Assembly: GCA_012517235.1 (NCBI GenBank)
Contig: JAAYVI010000015.1
Span: 1-42,907 of the forward strand
Direction of reading: 5' to 3'
From: Elusimicrobiota bacterium
GTDB taxonomy: Bacteria; Elusimicrobiota; Elusimicrobia; Elusimicrobiales; UBA9959
DNA length: 42,907 nucleotides
Shown: positions 8,150 to 16,364 of the stretch, piece by piece
Layout: the number at the start of each line of letters is the position of its first letter
How positions within the stretch are numbered: position 1 is the first letter of the stretch
Notes under the pieces: model-generated
The model's database searches: none
What the model was told of the DNA's origin: nothing
What the model saw: the letters and a program-made list of their open reading frames with translations, nothing else
Program-made: the position numbers and the translations under genes

Positions 8150-10142
8150 TTTCTTTTACAAGTTTTAAAAATTCTTCTTCGTTTATTATTTTTACTTTAA
8201 GCTTAAAAGCTTTATCGTATTTGGAACCCGGATTTTCTCCCGCTACGACATAAGATGTTTTGGAAGATACCGAAGAACTTTCTTTTCCTCCCATTTTTCT
8301 TACGATAGCGGCGGCTTCGTCTCTTGTCATGGTTTTAAGTTCTCCGGTAAAAACAAAAGAAAGTCCCGAAAACCTGGAACTTTTCTTATCCGATACGTAA
8401 TTAAAATTAACTCCGGCTTTTTTAAGTTTTTCGATCAAAGCCGAAGCTTGAGGCGAAGAAAAAAAAGAAACGACGGCATTTGCTATGGTAGGTCCTATTT
8501 CGTTTATCTGAGAAATTTCTTCCAAAGAAGATTCGGCTAATTTTTCCAAATTCAAAAATCTCTCCGCCAATATCAAAGCCGTTTTTTCGCCCACATGCTT
8601 TATACCCAGAGCATAAATAAGCTTATCGAGATTTCTTTTTTTGCTTTCTTCTATTTGGCTTAGCAAGTTCTCGGCTTTTTTATTTTTAAACAGTTCGAGC
8701 AAAAGCAAATCTTCTTTTTTAATAAAGTAAATATCCGCAAAATCTTTTATCAAGTTTAAAGACAACATCTGATCGCATACGGCTTCTCCCAAGCCTTCTA
8801 TATTCATGGCGTCTCTCGAAGAGAAATGCAAAATGGAAGCTCTGATTTGAGCCGGGCAAAGAGAATTAAAACATTTCAAAGCAACTTCTCCCGAAGGTCT
8901 TTCAAGCGGCGAAGAGCAAACCGGACACAAAAGCGGTTCTTTTATTTCTTTTTCGTTTCCGTTTCTTTTTTCTTTTAACACTCTGACGACTTTAGGGATA
9001 ACTTCGCCGGCTCTTTCTATTAAAACCCTGTCGCCTATTCTCAGATCCAATCTTTTTATTTCGTCGAAATTATGAAGAGTGGAATTGGAAATTATAACTC
9101 CCGCGCATTTAACCGGTTCTAACTGCGCCACGGGAGTAACTATTCCTGTTCTTCCGACCGAAAATATTACATTATTAACTTTTGTCTCGGCTTGAGAGGC
9201 GGGATATTTAAAAGCTATGGCCCAGCGCGGACTTTTTGCGGTAAATCCCAATTCTTCTCTTAGTTTTTGAGAATTTGCTTTAACCACCAATCCGTCTATT
9301 TCATAATCGAGCTCAAATCTTTCTTTTTCATATTTTAAGTAAAAATCCGATATTTCTTTAAGATTTTTGCAAAGTTTTCTAACTTCCGTTACCTTAAAAC
9401 CCAGAGAAGAACAAAAATTTAAATAATCCCAATGAGAAGAAGGCGCCGAGATATTTTTAGATATGCCGAATGAATGAGCAAAAAATTTAAGATTTCTTTT
9501 GGCGGTTACCGAAGAATCCTTTTGACGCAAAGAACCGGCCGCCGCATTTCTGGGATTTGAAAATAGAGGCAGACCTTGCATAGATTGATTGGCGTTTATT
9601 TTTTCAAAATCTTTCTTATCCAAGTAAATTTCGCCTCTTATTTCCAATTTGGAGTTTTTCGGGGCTTCTATTTTAAGCGGTACCGTTCTTACCGTTCTAA
9701 CGTTTGCCGTAACGTCTTCGCCTACGACTCCGTCGCCTCTGGTGGAAGCTCTGACCAAAATTCCGTCTTCGTATTCAAGCGAGCAGGAAAGTCCGTCTAT
9801 TTTTGCTTCTATTACCGTTTCAAAATCGCCGTAAACGGAGGAAATTCTTTCGTACCATTTTGTAAATTCTTCCGGCGAATAACAATTTTCCAGCGAAAGC
9901 ATCGGTATTTCATGTTTAACTTGAGAAAAAGAGTTTTCGGCTTTTCCTCCCACTCTCATAGTCGGAGAATCCGGGGAAATTAATTCCGGGAAATCGTTTT
10001 CCAAAGATTTAAGACGATTCATCAATTTATCGAATTCTGCGTCGGTTATCAAAGGATTATCGTCCAAATAATAAGCTTTTTCGTGCTTTAATATTTCTTG
10101 TTTGAGTTTTTCTATTTCTTTCGCGGCTTCTTCGCGATTCAT
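8139..10142 (-). CDS. ligA: NAD-dependent DNA ligase LigA
   Basis: EAKIDGLSCSLEYEDGILVRASTRGDGVVGEDVT adenylation motif, C4 zinc finger CPVCSSPLERPSGEVALKCFNSLCPAQ, C-terminal BRCT. Confidence 0.98.
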   Translation of the reverse strand: MNREEAAKEIEKLKQEILKHEKAYYLDDNPLITDAEFDKLMNRLKSLENDFPELISPDSPTMRVGGKAENSFSQVKHEIPMLSLENCYSPEEFTKWYERISSVYGDFETVIEAKIDGLSCSLEYEDGILVRASTRGDGVVGEDVTANVRTVRTVPLKIEAPKNSKLEIRGEIYLDKKDFEKINANQSMQGLPLFSNPRNAAAGSLRQKDSSVTAKRNLKFFAHSFGISKNISAPSSHWDYLNFCSSLGFKVTEVRKLCKNLKEISDFYLKYEKERFELDYEIDGLVVKANSQKLREELGFTAKSPRWAIAFKYPASQAETKVNNVIFSVGRTGIVTPVAQLEPVKCAGVIISNSTLHNFDEIKRLDLRIGDRVLIERAGEVIPKVVRVLKEKRNGNEKEIKEPLLCPVCSSPLERPSGEVALKCFNSLCPAQIRASILHFSSRDAMNIEGLGEAVCDQMLSLNLIKDFADIYFIKKEDLLLLELFKNKKAENLLSQIEESKKRNLDKLIYALGIKHVGEKTALILAERFLNLEKLAESSLEEISQINEIGPTIANAVVSFFSSPQASALIEKLKKAGVNFNYVSDKKSSRFSGLSFVFTGELKTMTRDEAAAIVRKMGGKESSSVSSKTSYVVAGENPGSKYDKAFKLKVKIINEEEFLKLVKENEG

Positions 10143-10576
10143 TTTAGCTTGGCCAGGTCGGCCACGGTGTCCAAAACTCCGTTGATAAACTTCGGGCCTT
10201 TTTCTTCGTCGGGAGAATAAAATTTGGCTATTTCTATTGCTTCGTTTATGACAATGGAAACCGAAGCGTGCTTCAAAATTACCAATTCGCAGGTAGCCAT
10301 TCTAAGTATGGCTTTGTCTATGGCATAAAGTCTGGAAGTATCCCATCTTTTGGAAGCTTCGGAAATAGTTTCGTCTATCAGTTTTATATTTTCTACGGTT
10401 TTTTTGAAAACGTCTTCGTAAAAAGCGTAAACCTTCTCGTCGGCCATAACTCCCAAATTATCCTGATACTGTACGTATCCGTCGAGAATATCTTGCGGAG
10501 AAAATTTCCCCAAATCGTAAAGATAAAGGGAAACCATACAGTGTATTCTGGCTATTCTTCTTTTGGAAAAATTCAT
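10139..10576 (-). CDS. nusB: Transcription antitermination factor NusB
   Basis: RIARIHCMVSLYLYD...DKAILRMATCELVILKHASVSIVINEAIEIAKFYSPDEEKGPKFINGVLD is a NusB signature; 4-nt overlap with ligA. Confidence 0.93.
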   Translation of the reverse strand: MNFSKRRIARIHCMVSLYLYDLGKFSPQDILDGYVQYQDNLGVMADEKVYAFYEDVFKKTVENIKLIDETISEASKRWDTSRLYAIDKAILRMATCELVILKHASVSIVINEAIEIAKFYSPDEEKGPKFINGVLDTVADLAKLK

Positions 10577-10612
10577 TTCAATGACCTTCTTTTTATTTTA
10601 CGCCTTTCATTA

Positions 10613-10621
10613 ATTATAGCA
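10613..10621 (-). promoter_or_regulatory. Candidate extended -10 promoter for the nusB-ligA-purH-like operon
   Basis: Minus strand reads TGCTATAAT (TG-N-TATAAT) about 40 nt upstream of the nusB ATG; no convincing -35. Confidence 0.35.
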
Positions 10622-10664
10622 AAAAATGACTTCGGCCGAGTTTAAAAATTTGTACAATCTTATC

Positions 10665-11369
10665 ATGAGAGCAAAATATTTTTTATTTTTGGCTTTAATT
10701 CTCCCCCTTGCTTCGTGCCAAACAAATAAAAGCGAAGGGGCGGCTGACACGCCGAAAACTGCGGCTGCGCAACAAAACGAAAAGGAGATAAAACCGGATA
10801 TGGAAAAACTTACAAATCCCGCCAAAGCCTCGGAAAAAGCCCCCGAGAAATTCAAGGTAAAATTCAAAACCACAAAGGGCGATTTTATCGTAGAAGCCGT
10901 AAGAGAATGGGCGCCTAAAGGAACCGACAGGTTTTATAATTTGGTAAAAGCCGGATTTTTTACCGATATCGCTTTCTTTAGAGTGCTTGACGGATTTGTG
11001 GCGCAATTCGGCATTCACGGTAATCCCGAAATAAGCGCCATTTGGAGAAATCAAAATATAGAAGACGATCCCGTAAAAGAAAGCAATGTCAAAGGAACGA
11101 TATCTTTCGCAACGGCCGGTCCCGATACCAGAACGACTCAGTTTTTCATAAACTACGGCGATAATTCGAGACTCGACGATATGGGATTTTCCCCTTTCGC
11201 AAAAGTCGTAGAAGGAATGGACGTAGTCGAAAAACTTTATTCCGGATACGGAGAAGGCGCGCCTAACGGAAGGGGTCCCAACCAAGCTCAAATACAAAGA
11301 TCCGGCAACGAATATCTCAAAGCTCAATTCCCGAAATTAGACTATATAATTTCGGCTTCCGTAATATAA
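10665..11369 (+). CDS. Cyclophilin-type peptidyl-prolyl cis-trans isomerase, lipoprotein
   Basis: Start moved to the ATG giving MRAKYFLFLALILPLASCQ (lipobox LASC). Cyclophilin core FYNLVKAGFFTDIAFFRVLDGFVAQFG and TTQFFINYGDNSRLDDMGFSPFAKVVEGMDVV. Confidence 0.9.
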   Translation: MRAKYFLFLALILPLASCQTNKSEGAADTPKTAAAQQNEKEIKPDMEKLTNPAKASEKAPEKFKVKFKTTKGDFIVEAVREWAPKGTDRFYNLVKAGFFTDIAFFRVLDGFVAQFGIHGNPEISAIWRNQNIEDDPVKESNVKGTISFATAGPDTRTTQFFINYGDNSRLDDMGFSPFAKVVEGMDVVEKLYSGYGEGAPNGRGPNQAQIQRSGNEYLKAQFPKLDYIISASVI

Positions 11370-11388
11370 AATTAATTCAAATAAAAAA

Positions 11389-11415
11389 GCCCCGGTTTTA
11401 CTCGGGGCTTTTTTT
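11389..11415. terminator. Bidirectional rho-independent terminator between convergent PPIase and PLD genes
   Basis: AAAAAAGCCCCG-GTTTTACT-CGGGGCTTTTTTT. Confidence 0.9.
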
Positions 11416-11428
11416 ATTATTCTAACCT

Positions 11429-13054
11429 TTATTTTCTCGAAAGCTGGGCGAAGAAGTATTTTTCTATTATCGAAGAAAACCAGCTTTGATCCGGAACAAG
11501 CTGTTTATCTGAAGTAACTTTAACGGCCAAAGTATTTATGTCTTTTTCGAAAGTCTTATCCAGAGAAAGTGCGGTTTCTTTGTCTATTATATTGGCGTTA
11601 AGTTCGCTGTCGTATCTTTCGCCTCTGGGATGGAGATTATAGGAACCTATGGAAACAAATGTTTCGTCTACCGTCATAAATTTGGAATGCAGAGTATCGC
11701 CTTTCTTAAGATATATATTGGCTCCGGCTTTAAAAAGAGGAAGCATGCTTTTCATAGATATGTCGCTTACCGATTTGGCTTCGGGATCTATGCTGTCTTT
11801 TGAGTTGGTGAATATGTTCACTTCAACTCCTCTGTTTCTTGCTTCAAGCAAAACCTGAGTAAGAGCCGGTATGGGCACGAAATAAGCGTTTTCTATATTT
11901 ATCTTTTTCTGAGCTCCTCTTATGGCTTTTATTATTGCGGCCAGAATTTCGGTGCCTTCCGCGGCGGGAGGATTAGAATAAGAAAGAGAAACTTTCGCAT
12001 TACCGACAGCCGGACCTTCCTGATACGACTGAGCCATTCTGGGAAGGTTGAGTCCGTTTTTATCCGATTCGCCGTTCCATATCTTGGCAAAAAATTCTTG
12101 AGCTTTAGCTACGGCGGGACCCATTATTAAAACATCGGTATCCCTCCATTTCAAACCCGCGGGATCTTTATGAGAATAGGGATCTCCGAAATTCATTCCG
12201 CCCATTATGACGTATTCTCCGTCCACTATTATCATCTTAACATGCCATATGTCGGCGGGCCTGCCGCTTTCTCTAAATTTCAAAAGTTGAAGTCCGGCTT
12301 TTTCCATTCTTTTTACTACGGAAACTCCGTGGCTGTTAATTATTTTGGCGTCTAAAATTATTTTTACGTCTACGCCTCTGTTCTTGGCTTCGACAAGCAT
12401 GTTTAGAGCGTCTTCGCCGGTTATGTCGTCATAAAAAGCCCAGGTGGTTACATAAACGCTTTTCTTTGCGTTCTTGATGAGATAATCTTTATATTTAAAA
12501 GATTCTTCTCCGTCTATTAAATATTTGACTTTGTTTCCGGACGTAAAATTAGAGCCGGCGATCTTTTCAAATTCTCTTAAAAAATTTTCCTCTTCAAAAA
12601 GAGATTTCCCGGAAGGTTTTACGGAAGATTGGGTTCTGGTTAAAAGTTTTTTGGAAATATCTTCGAAACTCGGAGCTCCCGAAGAAAAGACTCCGGAATC
12701 GGATATCTGAGCGGACAGAGAATTCCACAGCGTTACCGCATAACCCCAATAAACATTGGTTTGCTCGGAAAAAGACAAAGACGGAGGTTTAGGCAATGTC
12801 GAAGAGTTCAAAGAAGGTTCGGGGATAACTCCCAAATTTTGAGGATTTTTATCGGTTATTACAAATCCGTCGGCAAAAGGAGAAGCGGTATTCAAAGATT
12901 CGAAAGAACTTTTTCCGGCGGGCAGTTCTTCGTAAACGGATATGCCCATTTCCTGGGCGGTTCTTTTTATTCTTGTTTCTATATTAGGTTTTGTTTGAGC
13001 TTGAAGGGATACGGACAAGGCCGCTATTAAGGTTAGAATATGTGTTTTTCTCAT
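11429..13054 (-). CDS. Secreted phospholipase D / cardiolipin-synthase-like protein with two HKD motifs
   Basis: HVKMIIVDGEYVIMGGMN and HSKFMTVDETFVSIGSYNLHPRG. Start taken at 13054 (MRKTHILTLIAALSVSLQAQ signal peptide) rather than the track start at 13096. Confidence 0.88.
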   Translation of the reverse strand: MRKTHILTLIAALSVSLQAQTKPNIETRIKRTAQEMGISVYEELPAGKSSFESLNTASPFADGFVITDKNPQNLGVIPEPSLNSSTLPKPPSLSFSEQTNVYWGYAVTLWNSLSAQISDSGVFSSGAPSFEDISKKLLTRTQSSVKPSGKSLFEEENFLREFEKIAGSNFTSGNKVKYLIDGEESFKYKDYLIKNAKKSVYVTTWAFYDDITGEDALNMLVEAKNRGVDVKIILDAKIINSHGVSVVKRMEKAGLQLLKFRESGRPADIWHVKMIIVDGEYVIMGGMNFGDPYSHKDPAGLKWRDTDVLIMGPAVAKAQEFFAKIWNGESDKNGLNLPRMAQSYQEGPAVGNAKVSLSYSNPPAAEGTEILAAIIKAIRGAQKKINIENAYFVPIPALTQVLLEARNRGVEVNIFTNSKDSIDPEAKSVSDISMKSMLPLFKAGANIYLKKGDTLHSKFMTVDETFVSIGSYNLHPRGERYDSELNANIIDKETALSLDKTFEKDINTLAVKVTSDKQLVPDQSWFSSIIEKYFFAQLSRK

Positions 13055-13118
13055 AAGTAAATTATAGCGGCAAAAGCTTAAATACAAAAGTGTCAAAAAT
13101 ACTATTTTTTAAAAATTA

Positions 13119-13153
13119 TTCGGACCTGATTTTCATAGGTCCTTAGGTCCGAA
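13119..13153 (-). terminator. Candidate hairpin/terminator or operator upstream of the PLD gene
   Basis: TTCGGACCT (13119-13127) and AGGTCCGAA (13145-13153) form 9-bp arms. On the minus strand they are followed by TAATTTTT. The loop side carries a second AGGTCC. Confidence 0.4.
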
Positions 13154-13185
13154 TATATGAGAAAAAAGGGGATATTAGTCAAAAA

Positions 13186-13440
13186 CTTTCAGTTAGGATC
13201 GCTTCTTATTTTCGCCGCTAAGATCAGCTCAAGAATGTTTTCAAGATTTGGCGCATAGCTTTCGGCAATTTCTTGCCGGCCCGATCGGGAAACCAGTCCC
13301 GTCGGTTTCCCCCGATAAATCGGGTCCCCTTTCCGCTACGGGCCGTCTTTAAAACCGCCGAAAGCCTTTTATATACGTCTATCTTAGGCTCTAAAATGCG
13401 ACCGAGTTTTTATAAAATTATTACGAAGCTTCCATCGGCA
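13186..13440 (-). repeat. Structured intergenic repeat, copy 2 (core 13251-13374), inverted relative to copy 1
   Basis: Reverse complement aligns with 6516-6639 and, more weakly, with the flanks on both sides. Confidence 0.85.
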
Positions 13441-13457
13441 ATAGGACTGGATTTAGC

Positions 13458-13757
13458 TTAATCCAAATCCATGGGATTTATCGGCTTTGAATCGTCGCCG
13501 GATTCTTTTATTTTCTTTTTATTTTCCTCAAATTGTTTTTCAAGCTCTTTTCTTTTTTCTTCCATACCGCTTTTTGCGCCTTTAAAATAATCGTTTAATT
13601 TTTCTTTTTCGCTTTTCATTTTTTCCATCATTTCTTTCAAAGGATCTCCGCTTTTGACATCCGGTTTTTCATAATGTTTTAAAACCTTTCCGCTTTTGGC
13701 GTCGATTTCTATTCTTATACCGCATTTAGGACAGTCTATTAAAAAAGTTTGAGCCAT
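13458..13757 (-). CDS. Hypothetical protein, N-terminal zinc-ribbon-like CPKC plus charged coiled coil
   Basis: MAQTFLIDCPKCGIRIEIDAKSGKVLKHYEK... followed by a Lys/Glu-rich helix. Start placed at 13757 after a GGAGG-like RBS. Confidence 0.65.
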   Translation of the reverse strand: MAQTFLIDCPKCGIRIEIDAKSGKVLKHYEKPDVKSGDPLKEMMEKMKSEKEKLNDYFKGAKSGMEEKRKELEKQFEENKKKIKESGDDSKPINPMDLD

Positions 13758-13765
13758 AAAACCTC

Positions 13766-14455
13766 CTATTTTATACCCCACATTTTATGAAGCTGAGGCA
13801 AAAATCTTACATTCGGCAAACAATCGGATTTTGACAAAAATTTTTTATAATCTCCGATATTTTTTTTAGGGAAGAAATCAGAGCTTTCAGGCTGAATAAA
13901 AACGGGAATATTTTTAAATTCTTTTTTTATCATAGAAACAGCTTTTTGAAATTCTTTAACCGGAGTTTTCTTGCTTAAAACTATTTTTATACAAGCTTTT
14001 TTTTCTGCTTTTTTTATAAATTCGCGGTGTTTATCAAACGTATTTTTACCGGTTTGAGAAGGCAATTTGATATCGGCCGATATATGTTCGAAAAAATCGA
14101 TAATATCGTTTAATTTCTCCGGCAAAGAAGCGTTTGTCTCAAGTCTTAATCTATATTTTTTAGAATAAAGTTTTTTGGCTAAAATTACCAAAAAATCGGC
14201 ATACAACATAGGTTCTCCGCCGGTAAATGAGACGGATTTTGTTTTACAGTGCGACGATAATTTTAAAATCCTCTCAAAAACCTCTTTAACCGCCGTCAAT
14301 TTTCCTTTTTCTCTGGCGGCGGGCTCGTCGCAATAAGAACAGGAAAGATTACATCCGGAAAATCTTACAAAGATTTGTTTTTCGCCGGCAAAAAGCCCTT
14401 CGCCTTGATAAGAACAAAAAATTTCCGATATCGGCGCTTTTACTTCTTTTTTCAT
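13766..14455 (-). CDS. queE: 7-carboxy-7-deazaguanine synthase (radical SAM)
   Basis: ISEIFCSYQGEGLFAGEKQIFVRFSGCNLSCSYCDEP and SVSFTGGEPMLY. Confidence 0.92.
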   Translation of the reverse strand: MKKEVKAPISEIFCSYQGEGLFAGEKQIFVRFSGCNLSCSYCDEPAAREKGKLTAVKEVFERILKLSSHCKTKSVSFTGGEPMLYADFLVILAKKLYSKKYRLRLETNASLPEKLNDIIDFFEHISADIKLPSQTGKNTFDKHREFIKKAEKKACIKIVLSKKTPVKEFQKAVSMIKKEFKNIPVFIQPESSDFFPKKNIGDYKKFLSKSDCLPNVRFLPQLHKMWGIK

Positions 14456-14470
14456 AAAGTTTTAATTTTA

Positions 14471-14640
14471 TTTTTTGCTAATCATCCGATCTCTATTCTT
14501 CCAACCATCCATTCTTCTACTCATCCAATCCTCTATCTTTGCTATACCTCTACGCATCCGTACCTCTATTCGTATCTCTAATCCTCCAATCTTCCAATCG
14601 TCTAATCTTCTTTTTTGCTATATCCTACGCTTCTATACGT
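14471..14640. repeat. Degenerate purine-rich octamer tract between queE and queC
   Basis: Minus strand: GATTAGAC GATTGGAA GATTGGAG GATTAGAG ... TAGAGGAT TGGATGAG TAGAAGAA TGGATGGT TGGAAGAA TAGAGATC. Exact 10-nt direct repeats TTTTTTGCTA at 14471-14480 and 14611-14620. Confidence 0.75.
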
Positions 14641-15309
14641 CTAATTCCCCGCCGGATCTCTAAATCCCGTTTTTTGAAATCCGGCCGCTCTGAGTTTGCA
14701 GGAATCGCAAACTCCGCAAGGTTTTTTTCCACCTTTATAGCAAGACCAAGTATATTGTAAGGGAACTTTTAATTTGAAGGCAAGCTTTATTATTTCGGCT
14801 TTGCTCAAATTTATTATCGGAGTAAGAATTTTTATTCTTCTGCCCAAAGAAGGATTTTTTGTCCCCAAATTCACGGCTTTATTTAGAGCCTTATAAAATT
14901 GCGGACGGCAATCGGGATATCCGGAATAATCCACGGCATTAGGTCCCAGAACAACCGCATCCGCTCCTATCGCATCGGCAAAAGACACTCCTATGGAAGT
15001 AAAAACCAAATTTCTTCCCGGCACATAAGTGGAAGGTATTTCTTTTGAAATTTTCTCAATCTTATTTTCCGGCAATTTCATTTTTTTATCTACCAAAGAG
15101 CAGCATTTAAGCCAAGGGAAAGAAAGATTAATATTGAAAAGCGGAACTTTCATAATATCGGCTATTTTTTTAGCGGCCTTATTTTCTTTGTTATGTCTTT
15201 GACCGTAAAAAAAAGATAGGGCAAAACATTCGTATCCTTTACTTAAAGCCCATGCCAAACAAGTGGAAGAGTCTAATCCTCCGGAAAACAATACTACGGC
15301 TTTCTTCAT
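14641..15309 (-). CDS. queC: 7-cyano-7-deazaguanine synthase
   Basis: MKKAVVLFSGGLDSSTCLAWALSKGYE, HKENKAAKKIADIM, and C-terminal zinc motif CYKGGKKPCGVCDSC. Confidence 0.94.
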   Translation of the reverse strand: MKKAVVLFSGGLDSSTCLAWALSKGYECFALSFFYGQRHNKENKAAKKIADIMKVPLFNINLSFPWLKCCSLVDKKMKLPENKIEKISKEIPSTYVPGRNLVFTSIGVSFADAIGADAVVLGPNAVDYSGYPDCRPQFYKALNKAVNLGTKNPSLGRRIKILTPIINLSKAEIIKLAFKLKVPLQYTWSCYKGGKKPCGVCDSCKLRAAGFQKTGFRDPAGN

Positions 15310-15992
15310 TCTAATCTCCCGGCAACATTTTCGACTTCGGCGTAATTTACTTTTATTTTCGCTTTCGGAAGAGCTTTGATATTTCCCATATTCATTATTA
15401 TTTCCAAATCGGACTTGGCGGTACTGGGCCTAAAATTCATAAGTTCAAGAATCCTCGGCGTATTATGTATTTTGAATATGGATTCTTTGTCGCAAACTCC
15501 TTTTGATAAAGAATTATAAAAAACTTCGGCCGCGATAAAATCTTCCGAATGATTTCTATTATAAAATATGCAGGCCGGAACTATTAAAATATCTTTTTGG
15601 TAATTTTTAAGCTTTTCCATTAAAAAAGGCAAATTATGAAAACCGGCTACGAATATTTCTTCCGCTTTTCTACAAGCCATAACCGCCTTTGAACCAGAAT
15701 TTGTCACTATTACAGCGGGTTTTGAAGGGTCGGACTTATTTAGCGCCAAGTAAGGAGAATTGTCGAATTTTTCAAGATTATCTATATCTATTTCGGAAAA
15801 AAATTCTCCGCCCGGATTATTTCTATGATAAAGAACGGCATATTCTTTATCGGAAAAAATTTTTACTTCTTTTTTACCTTTTTCCAAAAGACATGCCAAA
15901 GTGCATGAAAATCTAAAAAGATCTATTACTACCGCGGCATAATCAAAATCAAAAACTTCTTTTTGCTCAAAAGCTATTCTTATTTTTTTCAT
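15306..15992 (-). CDS. ComB-like (2-phosphosulfolactate phosphatase family) protein, divergent
   Basis: VVIDLFRFSCTLACLLEKGKKEV, FDNSPYLAL, AVIVTNSGSKAVMACRKAEEIFVAGF, HSEDFIAAEVFYNSL resemble ComB blocks; 4-nt overlap with queC. Confidence 0.6.
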   Translation of the reverse strand: MKKIRIAFEQKEVFDFDYAAVVIDLFRFSCTLACLLEKGKKEVKIFSDKEYAVLYHRNNPGGEFFSEIDIDNLEKFDNSPYLALNKSDPSKPAVIVTNSGSKAVMACRKAEEIFVAGFHNLPFLMEKLKNYQKDILIVPACIFYNRNHSEDFIAAEVFYNSLSKGVCDKESIFKIHNTPRILELMNFRPSTAKSDLEIIMNMGNIKALPKAKIKVNYAEVENVAGRLE

Positions 15993-16362
15993 TCTCCGAA
16001 CCTTTTTCTTTGTCGACATATTTTACGGCCATTGCGCTTAAATAGCATTCGGGAGGAATTCCCGGATTTAATTCGGCGGCATATTCTCCTACGGCATAAA
16101 CCAAAGCGTCCGCTCCCGTTTTGGCGGCGACTTCGGCGGCTTTATCGATATGTTTTTTATGATTCTTATCGGAGCAGAGATATCTTTCGCTGTGTATTAT
16201 CGCTATCGCTCCGAAAGGTTTTTTTATTTTATTTCTATCCGAAAAAATTTCCAAAGACTTTTTCTTTTTCTCCGGAAACCAAGGACCGGTCTGTATAATA
16301 TCTATTTTCGCCGAAGCGCAAGCGCAAAATAAAAAAAACAAAGAAAACAATCCTTTTTTCAT
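15967..16362 (-). CDS. Hypothetical secreted/lipoprotein-like protein
   Basis: Signal peptide MKKGLFSLFFLFCACASAKID and conserved-looking GADALVYAVGEYA segment. Confidence 0.6.
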   Translation of the reverse strand: MKKGLFSLFFLFCACASAKIDIIQTGPWFPEKKKKSLEIFSDRNKIKKPFGAIAIIHSERYLCSDKNHKKHIDKAAEVAAKTGADALVYAVGEYAAELNPGIPPECYLSAMAVKYVDKEKGSENEKNKNSF

Positions 16363-16364
16363 TT

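Noticed and set aside
6434-13440. Composite transposon bounded by the two repeat copies
   Set aside because: No transposase lies in or next to the block and the genes inside are housekeeping. I saw no target-site duplication.
14471-14640. CRISPR array
   Set aside because: Repeat unit is about 8 nt and degenerate, with no unique spacers of 25-40 nt and no cas genes in the window.
14375-14760. Three overlapping plus-strand ORFs over the octamer tract (68, 62 and 73 aa)
   Set aside because: Low-complexity Ser/Leu/Pro/Ile translations of the degenerate repeat in several frames at once; not real genes.
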